Position numbers and translations under genes: made by a program. DNA of 64,000 nucleotides from Candidatus Thalassospirochaeta sargassi (GTDB lineage: Bacteria > Spirochaetota > Spirochaetia > UBA9216), in NCBI GenBank assembly GCA_028532855.1, contig JAQQAL010000051.1, positions 20,159 to 84,158 of the forward strand, in the 5' to 3' direction. This document shows positions 27,496 through 36,159 of this stretch, piece after piece (the first letter of the stretch is position 1; the number at the start of each line of letters is the position of its first letter). Under the pieces are notes generated by a model. The model searched no databases, had not been told where the DNA came from, and was given only the letters and a program-made list of their open reading frames with translations.

Positions 27496-28884
27496 ATGAT
27501 GCGATCACTATATGCCGGAGTATCCGGACTTCAGAACCATCAGGTTAGAATGGACGTAATTGGAAATAATATTTCCAACATAAATACAACAGGCTTCAAG
27601 AAGGGCCGTGTAAATTTTCAGGATATGATTTCACAGTCTATGCAGGGAGCCTCAAGCCCGACTGAAGAATTGGGCGGAGTTAACCCGAAGCAGGTTGGTC
27701 TTGGAATGACAATAGCTTCCATCGACACCATACACACACAGGGTTCAATGCAGTCAACCGGCGTTACAACCGACCTTGCAGTTCAGGGAAACGGCTTTTT
27801 CATCATGGCCGGAGGCGACAAACAGTATTATACACGTGCCGGAGCATTCGGTATCGATGAAGACGGCACCCTTGTTAATCCTTCCAACGGAATGAAGGTT
27901 CAGGGCTGGATGGCTGAAACTATCGACGGAGCAGCCTTCATTAATACTGCTTCTGATGTCGGAGATCTTGTAATTCCGGTCGGCGGAAAAGACCCCGCAT
28001 CGGCAACAACCCAGGTTGATCTCGCATGTAACCTCGACAAGAGGCTCGAGGTGATTCCTGAAGGCGCCGGCGAAGGCACTGTAAGAGAAAATACATGGAC
28101 AATAGACAAGGATATATACGATAACTTTGGAAATGTTCACAAGATGCGCGTTAGTTTTACCAAACTTGAAGGCACACAGAATAGCTGGTCCGCGGATGTT
28201 GTAATTGATCCGGATGATGAACTTGGAACAAATACCATTGCTGAAGTAGGAGCCGAAAATAACGGAAATAATAATTTCATTGTTAATTTCAATAATCTCG
28301 GTACCCTTCAGTCGGTTACCGACGCGCAGGGAGACATTCTTGATACCGGTGATATCCAGGTTCAGGTTGCATTCGATGTACGTGAAGCAACACCCGGTGA
28401 AGACGGAGCCCTTATCAGACAGACCTTTAATCTGAACATTGGTGAAGCTGGCAGCGTAGTAAATACAGTGACCCAGTTTGCCGAAACCAGTTCAACAAAG
28501 GCTTTCAGACAGAACGGATACGGGATGGGATATCTTGAAAATTTCAAGATTGATCAGAGCGGTGTGATTACCGGTGTTTACTCAAACGGTACTAACCGAA
28601 CCCTGGGGCAGGTTGCTTTGGCTACCTTTACAAACCAGAATGGTCTTGAAAAGGCCGGTGAGACTACATTTGTTGTAACGAATAACTCAGGTGATCCTAA
28701 TATCGGACCTACCGGTGTAGCCGGCAAGGGGAAGATAATTGCCGGAGCTCTTGAGATGTCGAACGTAGATCTGGCAGAACAGTTCACCGACATGATTGTG
28801 ACCCAGAGAGGATTTCAGGCGAACTCGAAGACTATAACAACCTCTGACACAATGCTGCAGGAGCTGCTGAGCCTGAAGAGGTAA
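27496..28884 (+). CDS. flgE: Flagellar hook protein FlgE
   Basis: FlgE, 462 residues, builds the hook that joins the motor to the periplasmic filament. The N-terminal motif [33 protein letters not shown] and the C-terminal [36 protein letters not shown] define the family. Counting from the first Met, Lys165 and Cys178 are present; in Treponema denticola FlgE these two positions form the interprotein lysinoalanine crosslink that stiffens the hook. Start is ATG 27496 or the adjacent ATG 27499. Confidence 0.96.
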   Translation: MMRSLYAGVSGLQNHQVRMDVIGNNISNINTTGFKKGRVNFQDMISQSMQGASSPTEELGGVNPKQVGLGMTIASIDTIHTQGSMQSTGVTTDLAVQGNGFFIMAGGDKQYYTRAGAFGIDEDGTLVNPSNGMKVQGWMAETIDGAAFINTASDVGDLVIPVGGKDPASATTQVDLACNLDKRLEVIPEGAGEGTVRENTWTIDKDIYDNFGNVHKMRVSFTKLEGTQNSWSADVVIDPDDELGTNTIAEVGAENNGNNNFIVNFNNLGTLQSVTDAQGDILDTGDIQVQVAFDVREATPGEDGALIRQTFNLNIGEAGSVVNTVTQFAETSSTKAFRQNGYGMGYLENFKIDQSGVITGVYSNGTNRTLGQVALATFTNQNGLEKAGETTFVVTNNSGDPNIGPTGVAGKGKIIAGALEMSNVDLAEQFTDMIVTQRGFQANSKTITTSDTMLQELLSLKR

Positions 28885-28916
28885 GGCTGAACATATGATA
28901 ACGGGAAGCGCAGGTA

Positions 28917-29114
28917 ATGATTGAGTTGACAAAGCTGAACGGTGAGATCTTCTATGTTAATCCGCATCAGATTGAGTATATAACCGCTCAGCCTGATGTA
29001 ACACTTGTGATGCTTTCCGGAAAAAGACTGGTAGTCAGAGAGGACTACCAGTCTGTATTAGATCGTATCGTAGAATATAGAAGCCTGATTGGGGCTTTTA
29101 AGAACGAGGAGTAG
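28917..29114 (+). CDS. flbD: FlbD family flagellar protein (SwrD-like)
   Basis: A 65-residue protein of the FlbD family. It opens MIELTKLNGEIFYVNPHQIEYI and continues TLVMLSGKRLVVRE, the complete family pattern. In Bacillus the relative SwrD raises stator power. It lies between flgE and motA, its standard place, 5 bases upstream of motA. Its own role in spirochaetes has not been settled. Confidence 0.92.
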   Translation: MIELTKLNGEIFYVNPHQIEYITAQPDVTLVMLSGKRLVVREDYQSVLDRIVEYRSLIGAFKNEE

Positions 29115-29119
29115 TTTTA

Positions 29120-29902
29120 ATGGATATTTCCACAATAGCAGGCCTGGGCCTCGGAATGGGAATGATTATTTACTCGATACTTGGCACTGGTGTAGCTGTA
29201 TCGAATTATGTCGATATTGGATCTCTTGCAATGGTCCTCGGCGGATCGCTCGCAGCAGTTATGATTTCAAATCCGCTTCAGCGAATGATGAAACTCGGCA
29301 ACTATTTCCGGATTATCATTAATGTGAACAATTTTGAGGTAGAGAAGATTATTACAACCCTCGTTAGATTTTCTGAAAAAGCAAGACGCGACGGTCTTCT
29401 TGCACTCGAAGATGACCTTGAAGAGGTTGAGGACGAGTTTATGAAAAAGGGTATTCAGTTTGTTGTCGACGGAACCGACCCGGAAATTATAAGCACAATG
29501 CTGTACAGCGATTTAAATCAACAGCAGGAGCGGCATGCCGACGGTATAAAGGTTTTTGAAGATTGGGGTACTCTTGCTCCGGCATTTGGAATGATTGGTA
29601 CTCTTGCCGGTCTTATAGGTATGTTAGCTAACCTGGATGATCCAGATTCAATCGGTTCAGGTATGGCTCTTGCCCTTATTACCACAATGTATGGTTCAAT
29701 CTTTGCAAACCTTTTCTTTATTCCTATCAAGAATAAGCTGCAGGATCGTGATAAAGAAGAGACTCTTGTGAAAGAAATACTAATAGAGGGAATTCTCTCG
29801 ATACAGTCGGGAGATAATCCGAGAATCCTGGAATCAAAGCTTGTATCATTTCTACCGCCTGATAAGCGTGAAGCGGTACTTGCTGAAATAAACGCGGAGT
29901 AA
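29120..29902 (+). CDS. motA: Flagellar motor stator protein MotA
   Basis: MotA, 260 residues, forms the proton channel with MotB. Four membrane segments are apparent, two near the N-terminus and two around residues 150-205. The large cytoplasmic loop lies between. The conserved PAFGMIGTLAGLIGML motif, including the channel proline, is near residues 153-168, followed by MALALITTMYGSIFANL. Coupled to motB by a 5-base gap. Confidence 0.96.
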   Translation: MDISTIAGLGLGMGMIIYSILGTGVAVSNYVDIGSLAMVLGGSLAAVMISNPLQRMMKLGNYFRIIINVNNFEVEKIITTLVRFSEKARRDGLLALEDDLEEVEDEFMKKGIQFVVDGTDPEIISTMLYSDLNQQQERHADGIKVFEDWGTLAPAFGMIGTLAGLIGMLANLDDPDSIGSGMALALITTMYGSIFANLFFIPIKNKLQDRDKEETLVKEILIEGILSIQSGDNPRILESKLVSFLPPDKREAVLAEINAE

Positions 29903-29907
29903 AAGCT

Positions 29908-30636
29908 ATGGCCAGACCTCCCAAAAAGGTAAAGTGTCCTCCGGGCGGAGCCCCGGAGTGGATGAACACATACGGCGACATGGTAACGCTGTTATTATGT
30001 TTTTTCGTTATGCTGTTTACAACAGCAACAGTTGACGGGCACGAAATGAAGCTCGTCATTGCCGCATTCAGCGGTTTGGGTCTTTTAGAGGGCGGTAATA
30101 CCCTTGAATCGGGGCATCTTGCTGAGCTGGGTAACACCATTGAAGCACTTCCGTCAATGCAGATGGGGCGTGCGCTTGATCAGGCAAGAAAAAAAGCCGT
30201 AAGCCAGTTTCAGTCCGAGATCAGATCTAACAAGGTAAGGGTTACCATTGATGAAAGGGGGCTGATAATCAGTCTTGCAGCGGATTCATTTTTCCGGCCG
30301 GCGACGGCAGAGGTTGATATCGAAGCAGCGCGGGAAACCCTGCGTAATGTTTCAAGTCTTGTGAATTCTCTAGACGATGAGAGAAGGTTCAGGGTTGAAG
30401 GCCATACCGATTCGCTGCCCACGGATCCTGACGGGCCATGGGAAACGAACTGGGAACTTTCAGCAGAGCGTTCTGCGAATGTTCTTCATTATCTTGTTGA
30501 TTTCGGTGTTGATGAAACGAGATTTCAGATAGCCGGATGTGCTGACACAAGGCCGCTTGCTGATAATTCAACAGCAGAGGGCCGGGCGTACAATAGAAGA
30601 GTTGATATAGTAATACTGGCCGAAGGGCAGTATTGA
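29908..30636 (+). CDS. motB: Flagellar motor stator protein MotB
   Basis: MotB, 242 residues, anchors the stator to peptidoglycan. The membrane segment follows WMNTYGDMVTLLLCFFVMLF near residues 23-42; the Asp in YGDMVT is the expected ion-binding residue. The C-terminal OmpA-like domain has FRVEGHTDSLP near 160 and the AEGRAYNRRVDIVI end. A 180-base gap follows before fliL, longer than other gaps in this part of the operon. Confidence 0.96.
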   Translation: MARPPKKVKCPPGGAPEWMNTYGDMVTLLLCFFVMLFTTATVDGHEMKLVIAAFSGLGLLEGGNTLESGHLAELGNTIEALPSMQMGRALDQARKKAVSQFQSEIRSNKVRVTIDERGLIISLAADSFFRPATAEVDIEAARETLRNVSSLVNSLDDERRFRVEGHTDSLPTDPDGPWETNWELSAERSANVLHYLVDFGVDETRFQIAGCADTRPLADNSTAEGRAYNRRVDIVILAEGQY

Positions 30637-30682
30637 TAATTGAATAGTAACAGCGGATTTTTAATTTGTTGTTCGACGAGTG

Positions 30683-30722
30683 GGGTTTTCGCCGGGGTGC
30701 GGAACCCAAAAAGGGTTGTTTT
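30683..30722 (+). other. Alternative hairpins in the motB-fliL gap
   Basis: AACCC at 30703-30707 can pair upstream with GGGTT (30683-30687; helped by CGC 30690-30692 with GCG 30699-30701) or downstream with GGGTT (30713-30717). The downstream hairpin has a 5-A loop and is followed by GTTTT, so it looks like a weak terminator. The upstream one would exclude it, as in an attenuator. The stems are only 5 bp. The rest of the 180-base gap (30637-30816) shows no gene. Confidence 0.35.
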
Positions 30723-30816
30723 GACGGCAAAGGTCAGGCAAATCTTTCGGGGAGTCCTTTTCACTGCAGAATTTTTCTGTTAGGATTTCCCGCATATACG
30801 TGTTTAGGAGCATGAC

Positions 30817-31365
30817 ATGGGTGATGAAGATATTTATGCTGAAGAAGAAGTAGGCGGGGGTGATGAGCTTGAAGTTGGTGAACAGTCGTCCGCGATAAAA
30901 GAACTGCTTCCTAAAATACTCAGATGGGTAGCTATCATAGTTGTCGCGGTTATTTTTATCGTTACCGTTGTGTTTTTTACAATGAGGATTATGACTCAGG
31001 GGACTACAACCCAGAGTTATGCAGTTCAGTCGCCGGAATATGCGACTGAGCCCGAGGTTATGTCATGGTATGCCCTTGAAGAGATTAGAACCAGGACTGC
31101 GGACAAGAATCCGTCTACCGTGATCATTAAAGCAAAACTTGGATACGAATGGGAAAATGCCGACATCCAGACGGATCTGATTCAGCGTTCAGAGATTATT
31201 TATGATGCCATGCGTCAGTATCTCAGTTCAAAGACAGCGGCGGAACTTACTCCGCAGACAGAAATGCAGGTTAAGCAGGAAATGAAAGAAAAAATCAACA
31301 GGCTTATTTCTGCAGGTAAGATACAGGAAATCGTTTTTATGGAGTATAATATATTCCAGTATTAA
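30817..31365 (+). CDS. fliL: Flagellar basal body-associated protein FliL
   Basis: FliL, 182 residues, is a bitopic membrane protein that rings the stator units. An acidic cytoplasmic stretch of about 35 residues precedes the membrane segment at about 40-62. The periplasmic domain has the stomatin-like FliL pattern with ...VIIKAKLGYEWEN... and a C-terminal KINRLISAGKIQEIVFMEYNIFQY strand. Its place between motB and fliM is standard. Confidence 0.9.
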   Translation: MGDEDIYAEEEVGGGDELEVGEQSSAIKELLPKILRWVAIIVVAVIFIVTVVFFTMRIMTQGTTTQSYAVQSPEYATEPEVMSWYALEEIRTRTADKNPSTVIIKAKLGYEWENADIQTDLIQRSEIIYDAMRQYLSSKTAAELTPQTEMQVKQEMKEKINRLISAGKIQEIVFMEYNIFQY

Positions 31366-31387
31366 TATGAGGCGGAATTAGAACAGG

Positions 31388-32413
31388 ATGAATGAAGTTT
31401 TATCACAGGACGAAATAGATCAGTTATTATCTGCTATTTCAACCGGAGACATTGAAACCGAAGAAGTTACTCAGGCGGCTGACCAGCGAAAGATAAAGAT
31501 CTATGATTTTAAGCGGCCTGATAAGTTCTCAAAGGATCAGATCCGTACTGTTTCGATTATGCATGAAACATTCGCCCGACTAACTACAACCGCCTTGTCG
31601 GCACAGCTGCGAAGCCTCGTCCATGTTCATGTGGCTTCGGTAGATCAGCTTACCTACGAAGAGTTCATTCGATCAATTCCGAACCCGACAACCCTCGGAA
31701 TTATAAACATGGATCCTCTGAAAGGTTCAGCAGTACTGGAAATAGACCCGGCAATTACATATTCGATTATAGATCGTCAGTTTGGAGGACAGGGGGAAGG
31801 AAGTAAAATTTCCAGGGATCTCTCGGATATCGAACAGGCTGTAATGGAAGGAATAATCGTAAGAATTCTCGGCAACCTCAGGGAAGCCTGGAGTCAGGTT
31901 ATTGATCTCCGTCCGAGACTCGGTCAGATAGAGACCAACCCCCAGTTTGCCCAGATTGTACCGCCTACTGAAATGGTTATTCTCGTAACGCTTGAGACAA
32001 AAGTCGGTGAGGTTGAAGGTATGATGAACTTCTGTATACCCTACCTGACAATCGAGCCTATTATTTCTAAACTCTCGGCGCAGTATATGTATTCATCAGT
32101 ACGAAGCGGAGCTACGACCGAAAATCTTAATATTCTTAAAGACAGGCTTGCCGCCATTGAAATACCTATTAAAGCTGAAATTGGCGTTATGGAGCTGACA
32201 ATGCGGGATGTTCTCTCGCTTACACCCGGCGACCTTGTGCGTCTGCCGAATACCAGAATATCTGATGAAATGATTTTGAAGGTCGGCAACAAGGAAAAAT
32301 TCCTGTGCAAACCGGGTGTTGTCGGAAAAAAAGTAGCTGTTCAGGTTACTACGAAACTGGAAGATATAGAAAAGGATGAGTTTGAAGAACTCATTGCTGA
32401 AGGAGATGAATAG
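31388..32413 (+). CDS. fliM: Flagellar motor switch protein FliM
   Basis: FliM, 341 residues, is the C-ring protein that binds phospho-CheY. The N-terminal CheY-binding peptide is VLSQDEIDQLLSAI. The CheC-like middle domain carries the DRQFGGQGEG motif near residues 129-138. The C-terminal SpoA domain lies near 255-330 (ELTMRDVLSLTPGDLVRL). Its stop codon abuts the fliY start with no gap. Confidence 0.97.
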   Translation: MNEVLSQDEIDQLLSAISTGDIETEEVTQAADQRKIKIYDFKRPDKFSKDQIRTVSIMHETFARLTTTALSAQLRSLVHVHVASVDQLTYEEFIRSIPNPTTLGIINMDPLKGSAVLEIDPAITYSIIDRQFGGQGEGSKISRDLSDIEQAVMEGIIVRILGNLREAWSQVIDLRPRLGQIETNPQFAQIVPPTEMVILVTLETKVGEVEGMMNFCIPYLTIEPIISKLSAQYMYSSVRSGATTENLNILKDRLAAIEIPIKAEIGVMELTMRDVLSLTPGDLVRLPNTRISDEMILKVGNKEKFLCKPGVVGKKVAVQVTTKLEDIEKDEFEELIAEGDE

Positions 32414-33565
32414 ATGAGCGACGGATCACTGTCTCAAGACGAAATTGATGCTTTACTGCAGGGTGGAGATATCGGATCAGCCCCGGCGGCTCCTGCAGCC
32501 GGCGGGTCTCAGGGATTGAGCGATCAGGAAATTGCGGATTTCCGGAATCTGATAGGCGAGCTTCTTCCTTCACAGGCGCAGAATCTTTCTAACATGGTGG
32601 GAGATACGGTAGAAATGACACAGCCTGATGTGGCTGTTGTCAGCCGGGATGAACTTGTTGGGGCCCTGCCTGGAAATGTTGTTGAAATAAGACTGAATTT
32701 CCAGGATCAGATAAGCGGAGATCATTCTTATATAATCGGCCCCGAGCCCGCAATCACAATTGCCGGTCTTATGATGGGGCAGGAAGAGGTTGAGCTTAAT
32801 GAGGCTGCGCTCTCAGCTATTGAAGAAGCAGCCAATACGCTTGCAGGGACAGCTGCCACTGTATTCGGTGACAAAAGCGGAAAATCTGCAATGACGACAC
32901 CAGCGGATACAAAGAATGTTTCGAGTGCGGAAATGTCTTTCAGCGACAGCAGCCTTGTTAAAGTAAGTTATCAGACTAAAATAGACGGCAAGGAGCCAAC
33001 AGCATTTATTGAAGCTTTTTCAATCGACCTTGTTAAATCAATTGTCGGAGCAGCCCCAGCGGAGCAAGTAAATGGTATGGACTCAATGGCCGGAATGGAT
33101 CTCGGCAGCCTGGGTGGAGCTCCAGCGGGAGGTCAGCCTGCTGTAGACCCGATGGCGGCAATGGCCGGAATGGGTTCTATGGGCGGACAGCCTGCAATGG
33201 GCGGAGCCATGAACGGAATGGATATGTTCGGCACAGGCCAGCCGACTCCTAATGTTCAGGGGCTGCAGTTCCCGAGTCTTAATCCGCAGGCGGTTGCCGG
33301 CGAACAGGGAAACATCGGGTTACTGATGGACGTCTACATGGAGATGACTGTTGAGCTCGGCCGTACTAAGAAGCTTATCAAGGAAATTCTCGGAATGGGT
33401 GAGGGTACAATTATTGAGCTTGATAAACTTGCCGGTGAACCTGTAGACATCCTTGTCAACCACAAGCTTATCGCCAAGGGTGAGGTTGTTGTCATTGACG
33501 AAAACTTCGGTGTGCGTGTTACGGAAATTGTTTCGCCCATCGATCGGGTAGACAGTCTCGGATAG
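32414..33565 (+). CDS. fliY: Flagellar motor switch protein FliY/FliN (long form)
   Basis: A 383-residue switch protein with the FliN SpoA domain at about residues 300-383 (MEMTVELGRTKKLIKEILGMGEGTIIELDKLAGEPVDI). The N-terminus copies FliM's CheY-binding peptide (SLSQDEIDALLQ). The middle domain (about 40-220) is CheC/FliY-like, with Ser134, Glu138 and Asn141 in the CheC phosphatase spacing and Pro163 22 residues after the Asn. A Met/Gly/Pro/Ala-rich linker (about 228-290) separates the halves. Simple FliN proteins are near 130 residues, so FliY is the better name. Phosphatase activity is inferred. Confidence 0.9.
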   Translation: MSDGSLSQDEIDALLQGGDIGSAPAAPAAGGSQGLSDQEIADFRNLIGELLPSQAQNLSNMVGDTVEMTQPDVAVVSRDELVGALPGNVVEIRLNFQDQISGDHSYIIGPEPAITIAGLMMGQEEVELNEAALSAIEEAANTLAGTAATVFGDKSGKSAMTTPADTKNVSSAEMSFSDSSLVKVSYQTKIDGKEPTAFIEAFSIDLVKSIVGAAPAEQVNGMDSMAGMDLGSLGGAPAGGQPAVDPMAAMAGMGSMGGQPAMGGAMNGMDMFGTGQPTPNVQGLQFPSLNPQAVAGEQGNIGLLMDVYMEMTVELGRTKKLIKEILGMGEGTIIELDKLAGEPVDILVNHKLIAKGEVVVIDENFGVRVTEIVSPIDRVDSLG

Positions 33566-33576
33566 ATAAACAGATT

Positions 33577-33606
33577 ATCCGCAGGGGTATGGGAGCCTTT
33601 GCGGAT
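33577..33606 (+). other. Inverted repeat in the fliY-fliO gap
   Basis: ATCCGCA (33577-33583) and TGCGGAT (33600-33606) are a perfect 7-base inverted repeat with a 16-base loop, which itself contains a further GG/CC pair. Only two U residues follow, so termination is unlikely. It is one of several stem-loops sitting in the few longer gaps of the flagellar operon. Confidence 0.45.
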
Positions 33607-33632
33607 TTAACTAATGGTGTGGGAGGGGAACC

Positions 33633-34235
33633 ATGAAGAAACTTATTACAGCGACGGCAATCATTCTGGTAGCGGCCGTAACTATAAATGCTCAGGCAGC
33701 TGATGAAAATAGCGACAGAGTTGATTTTACCGATGAAACTACGATTATTCTCGAAGATACGGCAGTAGATCCCGCAGCAGAAACGACGGCTGGAGAAGGC
33801 TCTTTCTTTACAACCTGGGATTTTGTTAAGGTCATATTAATACTTGTTGCTGTAATATTTGTAATTTATGGAATATTTTATGCTCTAAAAAGAAGCGGTG
33901 GTCTAAAATTTCAGAATGACGAACTGATAAGGCTTCTCGGCTCTCAGAGTTTGACGCAAAACGGCTCCGTCCATCTGATAGAGGTGGGAGCTAAGTACTA
34001 CCTGGTCGGATGCGGTGACGGTTCGGTAAGTCATATTGCCGACATCGACGATAAGGAAACTGTCGATGAAATAATCCTGAAAAGACCGCCTGAAGAGGAA
34101 CATAAAAAATCTTTTATTGACTTTTTTAATCTTAAGATGGGGCGCAAAGAGAATACAAAAGCTAATATGCAGGACAAAATCACAAATAACAACAAATTTA
34201 TGCATGATCAGGCAGAAAGATTAAAAAAAATGTAG
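33633..34235 (+). CDS. fliO: Flagellar biosynthesis protein FliO (FliZ in Borrelia)
   Basis: A 200-residue protein with a cleavable-looking signal peptide (about residues 1-22, ending AQA), an acidic periplasmic stretch, one membrane segment near 66-86, then the cytoplasmic FliO domain (GLKFQNDELIRLLGSQSLTQNGSVHLIEVGAKYYLVG). FliO helps build the FliP/FliQ/FliR export gate. It lies directly upstream of fliP. The C-terminal tail is basic and low in hydrophobics. Confidence 0.85.
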   Translation: MKKLITATAIILVAAVTINAQAADENSDRVDFTDETTIILEDTAVDPAAETTAGEGSFFTTWDFVKVILILVAVIFVIYGIFYALKRSGGLKFQNDELIRLLGSQSLTQNGSVHLIEVGAKYYLVGCGDGSVSHIADIDDKETVDEIILKRPPEEEHKKSFIDFFNLKMGRKENTKANMQDKITNNNKFMHDQAERLKKM

Positions 34236-34287
34236 CAAAAACATGCTAAAATGTGATAGAATTTAACTGTCATTTTCTGGGGGGGGA

Positions 34288-35073
34288 ATGAGAAAGTTAT
34301 TAACTGTTCTGTGTCTGACAGTTTTTCTGTCAGCGGTCGCAGGCCCGGTTTTTTCACAGGAAGCTGTTGATCCGGATGCCGGTGCCGGCTTACAAATTCC
34401 ATTTGTTGATCTCACAATTTCTCAACCTGAGAATAATCAGGAAGTAGCTCTGTCAATTCAGCTCATACTGCTGCTTGCTGTACTTACCCTTGCTCCCTCC
34501 ATCATTATTTTGACGACAAGTTTTCTTAGAATCTCAATAATTTTTGATTTTATAAGACGATCTCTTTCACTGCAATCGGTTCCCCCCAATAGTGTATTGA
34601 ACGGGATTGCTTTGTTTCTTACCCTTTTTATAATGTGGCCGACTTTTACAACCGCATACGAAAACGGATTCAGGCCATTTGCCGACGGCGATATAGGGCT
34701 TGAAGAACTGTATGAGGAAACAGAAAAACCTTTACGCCTTTTCATGTATAAGCAGATGGATGGAAAATACGATAATATTCAGCTCTTTATGAAGATGGCT
34801 GATATGGATAAACCCCAGACTGCCGCTGATGTTCCTACATATATTCTGATCCCTGCTTTTATTCTTAACGAACTGACTGTTGCTTTCAAGATTGGTATAT
34901 TTCTTTTTATACCATTCATAATTATAGATATGGTAGTTGCCTCTACACTGATGTCAATGGGTATGATCATGCTCCCCCCTGCTATGATCTCTCTGCCCTT
35001 CAAATTGATACTGTTTATTCTTGTAGATGGCTGGAGTCTGATAACTCAGCAGGTTGTGCTGAGTTTCATGTGA
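34288..35073 (+). CDS. fliP: Flagellar export gate protein FliP
   Basis: FliP, 261 residues, is the main gate subunit of the flagellar export channel. A signal peptide spans about residues 1-24. The conserved LAPSIIILTTSFLRISIIFDFIRR stretch is near 68-91, and the end contains MGMIMLPPAMISLPFKLILFILVDGW. ATG 34288 follows a run of eight G residues that would serve as ribosome binding site. The order fliP-fliQ-fliR-flhB-flhA is canonical. Confidence 0.97.
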   Translation: MRKLLTVLCLTVFLSAVAGPVFSQEAVDPDAGAGLQIPFVDLTISQPENNQEVALSIQLILLLAVLTLAPSIIILTTSFLRISIIFDFIRRSLSLQSVPPNSVLNGIALFLTLFIMWPTFTTAYENGFRPFADGDIGLEELYEETEKPLRLFMYKQMDGKYDNIQLFMKMADMDKPQTAADVPTYILIPAFILNELTVAFKIGIFLFIPFIIIDMVVASTLMSMGMIMLPPAMISLPFKLILFILVDGWSLITQQVVLSFM

Positions 35074-35084
35074 GGTAGGTTTGG

Positions 35085-35354
35085 ATGAGTACAGGTTTTA
35101 TTGTTGAAATGATCAGATCAGCGGTTTTTCTCGTTCTACAGCTTGCAGCACCAATGCTGCTGGCAGGTTTGCTTGTTGGTTTGCTTGTTTCTATTTTTCA
35201 GGCAACAACATCAATCCAGGAACAGACTTTGACCTTTGTTCCCAAGATTGCGGCCATACTTATCGTCCTTGTTTTTTCAGCTGAATGGATATTTACGTCG
35301 CTGCGTGAATATACTGTCAACCTTTTTCAGCTGATACCGTCGATATCGGGTTAG
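35085..35354 (+). CDS. fliQ: Flagellar export gate protein FliQ
   Basis: FliQ, 89 residues, has the two expected hydrophobic hairpin segments and the core motif PMLLAGLLVGLLVSIFQATTSIQEQTLTFVPKI near residues 23-55. It packs around FliP in the export gate. Normal length and position, 7 bases before fliR. Confidence 0.96.
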   Translation: MSTGFIVEMIRSAVFLVLQLAAPMLLAGLLVGLLVSIFQATTSIQEQTLTFVPKIAAILIVLVFSAEWIFTSLREYTVNLFQLIPSISG

Positions 35355-35361
35355 GGTTCTG

Positions 35362-36159
35362 ATGACGCTTGATTTTCTGGTTGCGGAAGCACAGATTTTT
35401 CTTCTCGTTCTTACCAGGATATTGGTATTTATTGAGATTGCTCCGTTACTTAATTCCGGGGCAATCCCGCAGATAGGGAAAATTGGTCTTGCTTTTTTTG
35501 CTTCAACGGCTGTTCTTCCCTGGGTTGTCACAAGCGGTGTGTATACCATACCTGATACAGGTCTTAATTTTGTTTTCATCATGATTGGCGAGGCTCTGAT
35601 AGGCGTTATCATGGGTTTTTTCATCGTTATAATTATGGCTGTATTCCAGCTTGCTGGACAGTTTTTCTCCACTCAGATGGGGTTTGCCTCCTCGCAGGTC
35701 TATGACCCGCTTGCACAGATTCAGATACCCTTGATGGGGCAATTTCTGAACCTTACTGCTATGCTGATTTTTCTTACAATCGGCGGTTTTCAGAAACTGT
35801 TTTTAGGCGGTATTTATCAGAGTTTCAGAGCGGTTACAGTCTCTCAGGTAATGGAGAACCGGGATACGATAATTCCCATGCTTTTGTCCAGTATGAGCGG
35901 ATTATTCGGTCAGGCGCTTATCATTGCGCTTCCGATTATGGGCGTACTGCTTTTAATGCAGATTACAATGGGACTGCTGGCAAAGGCTGCACCACAGATG
36001 AACCTGCTGATGCTGTCGTTTCCTCTGAATATTTTTATGGCTTTTCTTGTGCTGGTAGCGGTTATGCCAATGATGATCCAGAGCTTTGAACACGTTCTGG
36101 ATAACGGGTTCGAGGGGCTGAATCATCTTATTAAAGCTATGGCGGGGAGGCTGAATTAA
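35362..36159 (+). CDS. fliR: Flagellar export gate protein FliR
   Basis: FliR, 265 residues, completes the FliPQR gate. It has about six membrane segments. Typical stretches are FLLVLTRILVFIEIAPLL near the start, GEALIGVIMGF near residue 76 and a C-terminal ITMGLLAKAAPQMNLLMLSFPLNI near 195-218. The stop overlaps the flhB ATG by one base. Confidence 0.95.
   Translation: MTLDFLVAEAQIFLLVLTRILVFIEIAPLLNSGAIPQIGKIGLAFFASTAVLPWVVTSGVYTIPDTGLNFVFIMIGEALIGVIMGFFIVIIMAVFQLAGQFFSTQMGFASSQVYDPLAQIQIPLMGQFLNLTAMLIFLTIGGFQKLFLGGIYQSFRAVTVSQVMENRDTIIPMLLSSMSGLFGQALIIALPIMGVLLLMQITMGLLAKAAPQMNLLMLSFPLNIFMAFLVLVAVMPMMIQSFEHVLDNGFEGLNHLIKAMAGRLN

Noticed and set aside
33571..33610. Transcription terminator between fliY and fliO
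   Set aside because: The 7-bp stem is real but only two T residues follow, and fliO-fliP must be expressed with the operon, so it is listed only as an inverted repeat.
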